NCBI GenBank assembly: GCA_964016885.1
Contig: OZ024743.1
Location: 12,490,586 to 12,554,585, forward strand
Source: Eledone cirrhosa
Taxonomy: Eukaryota > Mollusca > Cephalopoda > Octopoda > Eledonidae
Direction of reading: 5' to 3'
DNA: 64,000 nt
Shown here: positions 12,901-23,322 of the stretch, in pieces
Layout of the letters: the number at the start of each line of letters is the position of its first letter
How positions within the stretch are numbered: the stretch's first letter is position 1
The notes under the pieces: generated by a model
The model's input: the letters and a program-made list of their open reading frames with translations, nothing else
Databases searched by the model: none
What the model was told of the DNA's origin: nothing
Program-made: the position numbers and the translations under genes

Positions 12901-13480
12901 CTTTCGGTTTCGCTTTAAAATTAAATATATATATATATATATATATTATTACAATTATATTTTTTAACCTTAACTTCATATATTACCAATTAACTGATAC
13001 TTCAATTGAAAAATTTAAACTGATTAAATTTATGTCAAATCAATTTAGCAAATGAAAAAATGTTATTAATGAAATATCATATACTAATTTTTAGTTTATT
13101 CCGTTTTGAGGTTGATTTCTTCGTTTCGTTTATGACGTTATCTCATTTTGTGTTTTTTACTTCGCCGGTTATCATTGAGAGTTATTCCCTCTTTACCTGA
13201 CTTTATATATGTTTCTTCTTTTTTTGTTTACTCTTTCGCGCAATTTCTATACCTATTATTATTGTTATTTCACAGCAGTTATAAACTCTAGATAGTTTTA
13301 AGCTACAAATTTTTCCGTGGACAGAAGTTAGATATGCGTCATTTTATAAAGGACTAAGAAATCTAAAACGTAGTCAAATCCATTCTACTTCTTTTGTCCA
13401 CGGTATGATGGAGTCATTGTTTACTTTTCAGGAATGACGCTAAACTTGTATTTTATAAGAAAAGATATACTTTACACTAG
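12901..13480. other. AT-rich intergenic sequence, no gene seen
   Basis: It holds a (TA)n run at about 12925-12947 and otherwise nothing recognised. Confidence 0.4.
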
Positions 13481-13494
13481 ATTTCAAATTATCC

Positions 13495-13790
13495 GCCCAA
13501 ATGAATTGTTTATTGGCTCTGCTTCCCGCAAAGCCGAAGAGGGATAATTGTCCAAGTATCGGCTGCTCTCGAATTTGTCGTAGAGCCTGTAGCAGTGGAG
13601 AATTCCGGCGTTCTTTGCCTTCCGATCACATCCCCATTCACTGCTATCGGAGCGGAGTTGGCTTCCCACAGGTGCGAGCCCCACGAGGTGGAGTGGCTGT
13701 TCAGTCCTCCGGGGTAATGCATTCTCCATCTTGTCAGCCGGATACTCGTTCGGACGTCATTTTCATACAAGTATTGAGTACCTTTTTAAC
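13495..13790. other. GC-rich block with overlapping open frames, unidentified
   Basis: About 290 bp is clearly richer in G and C than its flanks and is open in three frames at once, including both strands (13501-13800 plus; 13484-13729 and 13510-13770 minus). None of the three translations looks like a known domain. It is probably an old or unfamiliar repeat rather than a gene. Confidence 0.4.
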
Positions 13791-13899
13791 TGGTGTATAA
13801 ATAGTAATAAAAATTACAAAACAAGCAAAATGAATTAATTAGATATTTATGAATACACACTCACACATATATATACATTCATTTTATTAAGGCTAAATA

Positions 13900-14085
13900 A
13901 TTGTTTCTACTTTAGGCACAAGGCCAGCAATTACCCAGTGCATTACTGGTACTTTATTTTATCGACCCCGTAAGGATGAAAGGCAAAGTCAACCTCGGCG
14001 GGATTTGAACTCAGATCGTAAAGGGACGTAACTATGCTGGAAAGCATGGTGTCCGACCCTCTACTGATACTGCCAATCCACCGCC
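13900..14085 (-). repeat. SINE family A with clear target-site duplication
   Basis: A near full-length SINE in reverse orientation. It is flanked by the duplication 'attaaggctaaataa' (one copy just before 13900, the other at about 14086-14100). The SINE inserted into the left hammerhead-bearing repeat, whose uninterrupted form is seen near 14928. Confidence 0.9.
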
Positions 14086-14224
14086 ATTAAGGCTAAATAA
14101 TGAGTCTTTTTACTCTGGAGTTACACCTATTTATCAGTTATCAGCATATTAAAACTCTACTTCTGTATTGAGTATTCCTTTCTCTCAGCCGTCAACCACA
14201 TACGGATATATATATATAAGCGCA

Positions 14225-14840
14225 AAGTTCTCGGCGGACTGGATTGATGTCCAGCCTGTGGCCAACATTGGTGTTCTCAGTTAGGACGGGATATGTATCT
14301 CCATTGCATTCCGAATTGGAGCCTATGTCTGTTGGGGTCTGAGATGTCGCTGTGGTAGGTCCCTCGACTCCACAGGCCTACATGGTTTGTCCTTCTCCTG
14401 AATGCTGGTCGTTCGCCCGCCACACTTAGCTAAACCTGATCATTAAACGGGCTCTAGCTCGGGGTAAATATCCCGTTCTGGAGCTGACTGGATTATCCAG
14501 AAGTGATGGGAAGAGACCAGACGGCCTTACCCATTGTCCCTGGGTAAGAGGCAGGTGTCTCATCTGGGACACCACAGCCTGTGGCGTTTGAGTAGTTTGG
14601 TGGAGTTGGGCCACTGACAGCAAAGTTCTTATCATCGTTGGCGTCTTGCCTTACTGAGGTGTCAGGTGATGCCCATGAGGGTGCCTGGTTGTTTCAGCAC
14701 CTTAGCCTCGCCATCTCCTGTGGTAATGCTGCAAGCATATTGGTTTGCTTCAAAATGTTCCTTTGGCCCTTGTGATGTGCAGACAATTGTCGCACGTGGT
14801 AAATTGGTGGTCATTTCTGTTTTTGTTTCCCTTTATTTTT
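14225..14840 (+). pseudogene. Retroelement polyprotein C-terminus: CxC...H finger plus KRPDG...WDTT nuclease-like motif
   Basis: The forward frames, with shifts, give GLDVQPVANIGVL, then a Cys/His cluster CRCG...STGLHGLS, then [20 protein letters not shown] followed by DTTAC. The same arrangement occurs at 27480-27900. PD followed about 14-15 residues later by D-x-T fits a PD-(D/E)XK, restriction-like endonuclease, as found at the C-terminus of some non-LTR retrotransposon polyproteins. No RT core is left here. Frameshifts and stops make it a dead copy. Confidence 0.55.
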
Positions 14841-14945
14841 ACACACACACACCCACATATATATCCGTATGTGTTGACGGCTGAGAGAAAGAATTACTCA
14901 ATACCGAAGTAGAGTTTAATATTCATTTTATTATGGCTAAATAGT

Positions 14946-15002
14946 GAGTCTTGTTACTCTGGAGTTTCACCTATTTATCACAGGATCATCAGACAAGAAC
15001 TC
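14946..15002 (-). ncRNA. Hammerhead ribozyme, type I with minimal stem III
   Basis: On the minus strand, stem I 5' strand GAGUUCUUGU directly precedes the core CUGAUGA. A weak stem II (CCUG/UAGG) follows, then GAAA. Stem III is CUC, 2-nt loop CA, GAG, closed by the A15.1-U16.1 pair. Cleavage is predicted after GUA, between plus positions 14955 and 14954. The downstream strand ACAAGACUC pairs with the first strand over nine base pairs with one bulged U. All conserved hammerhead core positions are present. Tiny stem III helices of this kind are known in metazoan retrozymes and Penelope-like elements, where they may cleave as dimers. The U-U apposition at the base of stem II is a weak point. Confidence 0.7.
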
Positions 15003-15099
15003 TAGAGTAACAATCCAACTCATTTATACCATATCACATCATATTCCATTACTATTTTTCCACATATTAAAGCATTTTCGCCAAGACTACACAAGAGTC

Positions 15100-15990
15100 A
15101 CCTCCCTTGAGCTATGAGTTTACACATTTTTCTCGTTCTCTTTCCTACAATCAGACCTGGACATAATGCAGCAATGGATCACAGACTGGCAACTGAAGCT
15201 GGCTGTGGCCAAGTGTACCACCATGCATTTGGGGAGGAAAAATCCAGCGTCCACATACTCCCTCCACAACACTGATATCAAGAAGTCCTCTTGTGAACGT
15301 GACATGGGCATTACTGTCAGCAGCGATTTGCGTTGGACAAAGCACATCTCTAAAATTGTCAAGAAGGCCGAGGGTGTCTTGGCATCACTCATCAAGACCT
15401 TTGTTAGCCGCTCTCCAGCCATCTATTTAAAGCTCTATACAGCTATGGTACGACCACACTTGGAATTCGCATCATCAGTCGTCTGGAACCCTTATCTTGC
15501 TCAGAACATTCACCTCCTAGAAACTGTTCAGAGACGTGCAACCAAGCGCATACCCTCCATCAGACATCTACCATACTCTGAACGCCTTGCTTCCCTCTGC
15601 ATGGATTCATTGAAGCTCCGACGTCTGGCAATGGACTTGGTAAACACCCACAAAATTATTAACCATCTCGCCAACAACAACCCTGGGCACCTTTTTGATC
15701 TCCATGTGTCTAACATACGTGGACACGCCTACGAAGTCAGAAAACAGCACAGCTCCCATGCCTTTCGGAAACATTTTTTTACGCTTAGAGTTGCTGAAGC
15801 ATGGAACAAACTGCCTCCGTCAGTTGTTAGCTGCCGAGACACTGCATTCTTTAAAACCCTCATGCTTCCCAAAATTCGCCAAAACTACATCTGATGTCCC
15901 CCTTTCATACACATGCACACATGTGTATATCATGCACTGTTCATTTTCGTGACGTTTGTACATTACCCTATGTACTATACATACTCTTTT
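15100..15990 (+). pseudogene. Jockey/CR1-type LINE, ORF2 C-terminal part and 3'UTR (family 2)
   Basis: An open frame from about 15145 to 15894 (242 residues from the first Met at 15166) encodes the post-RT segment of a LINE polymerase. It begins MQQWITDWQLKLAVAKCTTM, continues GITVSSDLRWTKHISKIVKK, then VRPHLEFASSVVWNPYL and [19 protein letters not shown]. The RT palm upstream is missing, so this is a 5'-truncated copy; the open frame suggests a fairly recent one. The tail runs through 'gcactgtacacaatattttc' into a short ATT run near 16030. Related 3' copies are at 49575-49990 (plus), 4681-5280 (minus) and 37765-37865 (minus). Confidence 0.85.
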
Positions 15991-16227
15991 GATGAGTTGT
16001 AGTGCACCTGAGCACTGTACACAATATTTTCATTATTATTATTCACAAGGGATCTCATTCAGATATCTTGTCTATATCTGATGAAAAGTCATGGGTCGTC
16101 GGTTCGCTTATGTATTCTGGAGCAGTCTGCAGATGCTCTTTGCGCCTACGTCTTGAAACCTAAGATAGTGTGATAATTGTTACGTGTATGAATCATAATG
16201 TATATATATATACATATATATATATAT

Positions 16228-18160
16228 ATCGTCGTCGTGCTTTAACGTCCATCTTCCACGCTAACATGGGTTAAACGGTTTTGTTCCATTTGATGCTGGA
16301 TTGGTCGGGAGACCGCGTCTCGCTCGTATGGAAGTGTCTCTGGAGGTTTTCTACGGCTGGATGCCCTTCATAACACCAATCACTTTTACAGTGTGGACTG
16401 GGAGCCTTTTTACCGTGTCTCCTATACGACTACTTTACAGTGTGGACTGAGTGCTTTTTGTTGTCACCGACACAGTAGACAGAAATGGGAGGATAGGGGA
16501 GGGTGTATATTGGGTTAAGAGGTGCCTACTGACTGTAGGTTTGTATGCAAGGGAAGGCAGGTCTTCTGTACAACTGCATGGTGCCAAAGATCTCGATCCA
16601 ATGACATTGTCTTAGAGAGGTGTTAGTGATCAAGGTCAGTTTTTATCACCTCATCCCAAGTTTTTCTTGGTTTACCCATTCCATAGCTTCCATCAATTTT
16701 CATTGTTCTGCACTTTTTTATACAGTTGTCGTCCTTCATACGCATCACTTGGCCATACCAACGCAATCTCCTCTCCAGAACACACATTTGTTATACCTCT
16801 TATGCTTAGTCTCTCTCTCAATTCGTTTATGCTTTGCGGTTCGCGTACATTACTATTACACATCCATTGGAGCATACAGGCTTCATTTCTTTCTAATCTA
16901 TGCAGGTCTTCAGCACACAATGCCCAGGTCTCACTACCATGTAATATTGCTGTTCGTATACAAGTATCATACAATCTGCCTTTCACTTTTAGAGAAAAAC
17001 CCCTTGTGGCCAACAGCTGTATTAGCTCTTTGAACTTTTTCCATCCCGTTCTAACTCTGGCTACTACACTTTCAGAGCACCCTCCTCCACTGCTGATTTT
17101 GTCACCCAGGTAACGGAAAGTGTCTACTATTTCTATAGAACCATCTGGGCAGTTGAAGGAGAAAGCATCCAGTGGGTCCTTGTTACTTACTGCACCTGAG
17201 CATCAGCCACATATAAAATCTACATTTTTAGATAGTTTACCTGTGAACCCATAGTTTGTATTTGGGGCATACAATGGAATTTTTACCTACTTCTTTCTTA
17301 CACACTGAGCATGGCCATTTCCCAGAGGGCACCTGTGCCTATTCTCATTTCTACATACTAGAACTTTAGTCTTAGACAAGTTAACTCTAAGGCCTTTTGA
17401 TTCTAGGCCATGCTTCCATGTTTGGAACTTCTCTAGTTCAGCCATGGATTCACCTATGAGAGTTAGATCATCTGCATATAGAAGTTTCCATGGGCAGCCA
17501 GTCTTAAACCCTTGTTATAGCTGTAGGACAATAATAAACAGGAGGGGGCTAAGGACAGAGCCCTGGTGAACCCCTACTATTACGCTAAATTCATCACTAT
17601 ATTCATTGTTAATTCTAACCTTGCTGACTGTTCCTCTATACATGGCTTGTATAGCTCTCACAGACTGTTCATCTACTCCTTGTTTTCTAAGAGCCCACCA
17701 GATTAAGGTGTGTAGGACTCTGTTAAAGGCCTTCTCCAAGTCAACAAAAGCTAAGTAGAGGGGTTTACTTTTAGCTAGGTACTTCTGTAGTTGCTGTACA
17801 AGGAAAAGAGTATCCGTGGTGCTTTTACCTGGCACAAACCCAAACTGCATTTCATCTAGATCAATTTGGTCTCTAATCAGTTGAGTAATAACTTTTTCTG
17901 TGACTTTCATGACCTGGTCAACTAACTTAATGCTCCTGTAGTTTTCGCTGCCCTGGACGTCTCCTTTTCCCTTGTAACATTTGACGATGCTGCTGCTGCT
18001 ATGCCAGTCATTTGGTATGACCTCATTCTGTATTACTTGGTTTACTATCCGGGTGACCATAGTATGTCTCACCATTCCAGATGCCTTCAACATTTCAGGA
18101 ACTATCCCTGAAGACCCCCCTGCCTTCATATCTCTGATTGCCTTACTGACTATACTACCA
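16228..18160 (-). pseudogene. LINE family 1 (RTE-like), RT to 3' tail, broken
   Basis: The minus strand from 18160 downward encodes [67 protein letters not shown] and [15 protein letters not shown], all RT palm/finger motifs. Then come a Cys-rich finger segment and the C-terminal [20 protein letters not shown] (16693-17013). The 3' tail reaches 16228 at a (CGT)n-like end. Frameshifts and stops break it into at least three pieces. The 5' end is cut off at a (TA)n run. Homologous copies are at 40800-43150 and 57257-58360. Confidence 0.85.
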
Positions 18161-18745
18161 TTATATATATATATAAATAAAATATGGAGGCAAAACATGA
18201 TTCACCAATCTGTCTAGTAATAGATCATGACAATCCTAACCCATGTCAGTATGGAAAGCGGATGTAAATGATTATGATGTATATACATTTTAATTCAGAT
18301 CATATTTAATCCATTTGTCTTCTGCCTAAGGAATTATGCCTCACTAGCATGCAGCATTACATGCTTCATACAATCTACTTTTATATAGCATGCTTGTAGC
18401 CAAAAGAGATAACAACTCCCAACAATTAAATAAACAAACATAATACAAAATCTGAATTGAAATATAACATCTCAGGAAATGCTTGACTTTTATTGAATGA
18501 ACATTTAGCATCTTCTTATACATAAAACAAAAAACATAAGTCATATTTTATTATCAAATTGGAAAAATGGATATACCATTATATAATATAAAATAACACT
18601 GATCAATAACTAAATTAAAAAAAATATGTATATGCTACTTTGGAAGAAAACAAAATTGTTATCCACTTAGAACAAGTAATACTTTCTACGTATGATGACC
18701 AAATATTATCTTTGGCTTTTATATATACATGTGCATAATTCTTGT
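18161..18745 (-). other. 3' flank of the DLH-family gene
   Basis: This AT-rich sequence is without recognisable coding content. Minus-strand AATAAA signals at about 18488-18493 and 18547-18552 are candidates for the 3' end of the DLH-like transcript. Confidence 0.4.
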
Positions 18746-20055
18746 TCACAGATTTTCATTCATAAAATTAATTAAGCGACTAAATGCAAGTTGACAAGAT
18801 GCACTGTGAAATCCTGGTGATGTAGCATTGGTAAATGCATGCCCAGCATCATAGACATGGAATTCATGTTTTACTTTAGCGCCATCAAGTTTCTTGCGGA
18901 GAGCTTCTTGATCAGCTGCAGAAGAGAAACCAACTACAGCATCGTTTTTACCAAAATGGCACTGCAGAGGAATCTTAATCTTTGTAACATCTGCAATATT
19001 TTCCCCAGGAATTCCATAAAATGGTGCAGAAGCATTGATCTCTGGAACACGGACAGCTGCAGCAAAAGCCAGGGCTCCACCCATACAAAAACCAATTACG
19101 CCAATCTGTTATTCAAATAAAAAGTGAATGAATTTATGTTTTAATTGATTGTGCAATAAATACAAAGAAGATGTGGCATAAATGGTATAGCATGAGAGTA
19201 AATTCTTTACAATGTTTAGGTTTGTACTTCTTAAGTGGGATTTTGCCCTCAATATCTGCGAAGTTATTAAAATATGTACGAATCATAAAGTGGAGTTTAT
19301 TCAATCAGTGACACTCATTCATTATAATATCACCTTGATGATATATCTTACTTTGTCATTTCGCTATTTGATATGATATAGATATAATGAGATAAAGCTC
19401 GCTTGAGCTATATGTTACTTCCATCCTTGTATTTCATCAAATACCTATATAACCGAAGGGGGATCCAAACAAACAAGAACCTCCTCATGGCTGCTCAAAA
19501 TAGCAGCCAAACCTCACTGAAATCACATTTTATTGTTTTAAAAAAGAACATATTGAATAATGTACTCTTAGATATACTAAATAACAGGACAGTCACCTTT
19601 TAAATCACAAGTCTACTCAATTAAGACTGGATTGATCTGGAGCTAAACAACAAAAGGGATCTTGTGAGATATGGGCAATGCTCATTCTCTTAAGACAAAA
19701 CACTAAAAACAAACTGTGTAACAAAAATCTTGCTCACCTTCATACATCCTAAATCAAGAAGGTACTCAGCAGCACCTTTGATGTCTTGAACGGCACCATC
19801 CCAGTCAAGGTTGGTCATCAAATGATTAGCTTCCTCATTATCAGTTGCCAGCTTACCACGGTACAGGTCAGGAACAAGGGCAACAAATGGACCTCTTGAT
19901 GCCAAGTCAGCAGCTTCATCTTGAATTTGTTGGTTCATTCCCCACCATTCTTGTAAAACAATGAGGCCTCGTTTTGTCTTTGTTGGATCTCCAACCAGCA
20001 CTCCAGGGCATGCACCTTGCTTGTTCTCAGATGGAAATGTAATACTTTTACTCAT
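18746..20055 (-). CDS. Dienelactone hydrolase family protein (carboxymethylenebutenolidase / 'usf'-like)
   Basis: Two minus-strand exons, 19738-20055 (106 codons) and 18746-19105 (119 codons plus stop), join in phase 0 across a GT/AG intron of 632 nt. The product is 225 residues. It has the alpha/beta-hydrolase features of this family: QEWWG with Glu36, the nucleophile elbow GFCMGG with Cys113, FGKND with Asp161 and DAGHAF with His195. Cys-Asp-His is the classical triad. Family members hydrolyse cyclic esters (dienelactone) or ester prodrugs; the substrate here is unknown. No signal peptide is visible, so it is probably cytosolic. An acceptor-like 'gatag' just before the ATG hints at an untranslated upstream exon. 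The start matches the usual family N-terminus. Confidence 0.92.
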
Positions 20056-21874
20056 AGTTCTATCAAAAGTGAAAAGAAAAACATCTTAACCCTTTAGCTT
20101 TTTACAGTTCATGGTATTAGCTGTCAGAAGTAAAAGTAGGGGAAGGTTGACGAATGACGTCACATATTTTCATAGTTATGGTTATCAATATAAAAAACAA
20201 GTCATTTTCACCAACAGTGGAGTTAACTTAAATGAAAATATAGGTGGCCCTTAAAAGGGCCAAATTATGGTTATCAAATTTTTTTCACCAACCCTATACA
20301 TTTATGAAGAAATGTTTAGAAAACAAATTATTTTCACCAACCTTATTCAAAAGCATGGATACAGTGCCCATGGAGACAAGCGACAGTCCCCATGGAGACA
20401 ATTCCCACCAATCAGCAACAATCATCACCAACACCACGTGTAAATAAATAAACTTTAATCTTCACTTTGTGATAATACACGCATCTGCAAGTTGAAAAAT
20501 GAGTTCTATAATATATCCAAGTGTTAAGGGAATTAACCATCGCGATCTTTCCATCGCTACCGCTACTACAGCAGATACCGTCAATTGGTTGAAAATTCAA
20601 GGACTTCTGAATACACAAAATGTCTGCCTTTCATGTGGTCAACGAATGTTGGAAGTAGCGAAACAAAATGTGTCAGATGGGATTATCTGGTCATGTAAAA
20701 GACCATGTAGAAAACAGGTTTCTATTAGAAAATCACATTTTTAGAAAATAGCAATTTGAAGTGTGAACAAATAGTTGATATTTTTGGGCAAAAGAAGACT
20801 TAGCCAAGAAGATTTCAGAGGAATGTCGTATCGCGAATGTGGCCGTAGCAGATTGGCAAAATTTTTGCTGTGATGTATGTGCAGAGTACTATGTGGCACA
20901 AAACATTAAGCTTGGCGGGCCAAACCGAATTGTTGAGATTGATGAAAGCGCATTTGTGAGAAGGAAATACCATCATGGCCATTCTGTGAAAACACAGTGA
21001 GTTTTTGGTGCTTTGGAAAGAGGTACCAGAAGATGTATTTAAGTAGCAGTAGAAGACAGGACAGCGGAGACACTTTTAACCATTATACAGGATCGTATAT
21101 TGCCAGGGACAACCATAATATCTGATCTCTGGCCTTCCTATAATACAATCGATCAGCTAGACCACAGGTTCTCAACCCATTTAGGCCAAACGCCCCCTTT
21201 TGTCCCTCGAAATCACGAAACACCCCCCTACCCTATTTTTCCATTTTTCAATATACTACTGATTTTGATATCTGTAGATTACTAAAAAATTGATTATCAA
21301 TATTCCAAAGATACCATTGCAGGCAGCTGAGAGTATAAATACATTCCTTGAAAGGAAATATATAAATTTCAAAAAAAGGAACATAAATGTTCTTTTTTAT
21401 GAATAAGGACCAGTTGAATTTGTTATATTCCCACCAGGCGATACCAACTATTTTGAACATTTATACAAGAGCAACTCTGTCTATCCAAAGAGTGCTCTTA
21501 TCTGGAAGAAAGTGGCAATTATATCATTTCAAAGCTTTCCAATTTTCCCTTTAATGAAACAGACAGAATAAATGTTGATATCTAACTTGATGTCCCCTCT
21601 GCTTTGTGAGCTTAGAGACCACGGAAGAGGGTTTTCATGACCACGCGGGAGGGTATATTTATTAGTAAATGGTAAAATATATACAACAAATGAGTAAGTG
21701 AATTGTGGTAGATAGTTTCCAGTCCAGTCAGACTGCAACTACAAATAAAAAAAATTGTTAGTTTGCTTTGTAACAATAGCATATCTAAGTTTTCGGATAA
21801 ATCAACTTACTTTAACTTTGACCTCATTTCAATGGGACCCTTGAACTTTATGGAGTCTAGCTAACTCTTTGACG

Positions 21875-22875
21875 TCAGGCTGGATTTTTCGTAAGATGTA
21901 GCCGGAGATCTCCACATGTAATTACATTGTAGCGGTTGCAAGCCTTACTGTGCAGTCTGGAAACAGCACCAAACCTCCTCTTGACTAAGTATGAGCTTGG
22001 AAAATACAGAGCAAATCTCTTAGCCTCTGCATGTAGGTGTGGAAATCGACGCTGAATTTCCTCTTGCATCCAAAAAAGGGGTTCACCTATTTTGGGAAAT
22101 CTAATTTTGATCATGTCATCTGTTGGAAGTTCAATGAATTCTTCCTGAAATATAACGTCCAAATCATCGACGTTAGCTGTGAAGGGATCTGCTACCCACA
22201 TTAGGATGTCCATCGGCAAAAGGTGGACAAACCGTTCTCTCATGTTGTCTTGTAGCGCACAGAGGTGAGCGGTATAAATTTGGAGTTGGTCATCGCTACA
22301 ATGTTTTGAACATTGGCGACACTAGGAAAATTATAGAATTCCCGTCAACAAAGATTCCTTTCGATGACATTCAATTTGGCCAGGAATGTTTTCACAGCAT
22401 TCCTTGATTTAAGCAAGGTGATCTTCTGTAAAGCCAAAATGACGCTATTGCATTTATCGACGATGTTGGTGAGGTAGGCGCAGTTTTGCCTCACATCGAG
22501 GGTTTTCTTGTACAGTTCTGTGTTGCGTCCTCGCAGAAACTCAATGATAGAGTCAAACAGTTCAAAGAAGTGAGTAAGGCACTTGCCCTTTGAAAGCCAC
22601 CTCACTTCATTATGAAGGAGCAACTTGACGAATTCTTCGTCATTATCTTGGCACAGTTGCCGGAAAATTCGTTCATTGAGGGAATGCCATTTGATAAAAT
22701 TGATGACATCAAGGGCCACCTGCAAGGACTTGCTCAGTGGCTTGCTGAGTTTCTTCACAGCCAAGTGTTGTCGATGAATGACACAATGAACAACAAATAC
22801 AGATAGATTTTCTCTCTTCAGAAGTGACGAAACCCTTATGTTGGCCGACCATTGCTCTAGCGTCGTCCGTAGCAC
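21875..22875 (-). pseudogene. hAT transposase (ZBED5/FAM200-like), C-terminal half
   Basis: Two open pieces on the minus strand. The piece at 22345-22875 includes VVHCVIHRQHLAVKKL, NEVRWLSKGKCLTHFFELFD and CAYLTNIVDKCN, typical of the hAT catalytic domain around the conserved RW motif. The piece at 21875-22243 ends with the hAT dimerisation region: PSSYLVKRRFGAVSRL, then NRYNVITCGDLRLHL. A frameshift separates them and the N-terminal half with the BED finger is absent. It is a dead copy. Confidence 0.85.
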
Positions 22876-22880
22876 GATAC

Positions 22881-23322
22881 AATGTGTGTGTTGTATTTGG
22901 TCCTAGATGTATGTATTACCTGCCTGTGTGTTGTAGGTAGTCATAGATGTATGTATTACCTGTTTATGTATTGCATGTGGTCCTAGATGTATGTATTACC
23001 TGAATATGTGTTGTATGTGGTCCTAGATGTTTGTATTACCTGATTATGTGGTCCTAGATGTTTGTATCACCTGCTTATGTGTTGTATGTGGTCCTAAATG
23101 TATGTATTACTTGCCTGTGTGTTGTATGTGGTCCTAGATGTGTGTGCTACCTCCTTATGTGTTGCATGTAGTCCTAGATGTGTGTATTACCTGCTTATGT
23201 GTTGTATGTGGTCCTAGATGTATGTATTACCTGCTTATGTGTTGTATGTGGTCCTAGATGTGTGTATTATCTGATTATGTGTTGTATGTGGTCCTAGATG
23301 TGTGTGCTACCAGCTTGTGTGT
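22881..23322. repeat. About 40-bp minisatellite inside the hAT element, about 11 copies
   Basis: The unit contains 'tgtattacctgcttatgtgt' and 'tgtatgtggtcctagatg' and repeats about eleven times with point differences; one copy is shortened. A single related unit plus its right flank ('tttgtaatattatttataca') recurs at 55300-55400. Confidence 0.9.

Larger units (their letters stand above)
14095..15015 (-). mobile_element. Composite repeat: two hammerhead-bearing direct repeats around inverted arms
   Basis: The block 'ggctaaatantgagtctt ... actctggagtt' occurs at 13885-14140 (split by the SINE) and again at 14928-14980 in the same orientation. Between them, about 65 bp at 14150-14218 is the inverted repeat of 14850-14918 ('gacggctgagagaaag' core). 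The inside (14225-14840) holds a retroelement C-terminal fragment. I read it as an old retrozyme- or Penelope-like unit with later insertions, but the exact history is inference. Confidence 0.5.

Noticed and set aside
16070..16180. CTGATGA with a GAAAC about 100 bases later
   Set aside because: Spacing and flanks do not allow the hammerhead stems.
16620..17113. Two plus-strand ORFs of 137 and 148 codons
   Set aside because: They are antisense to LINE family 1 coding sequence on the minus strand.
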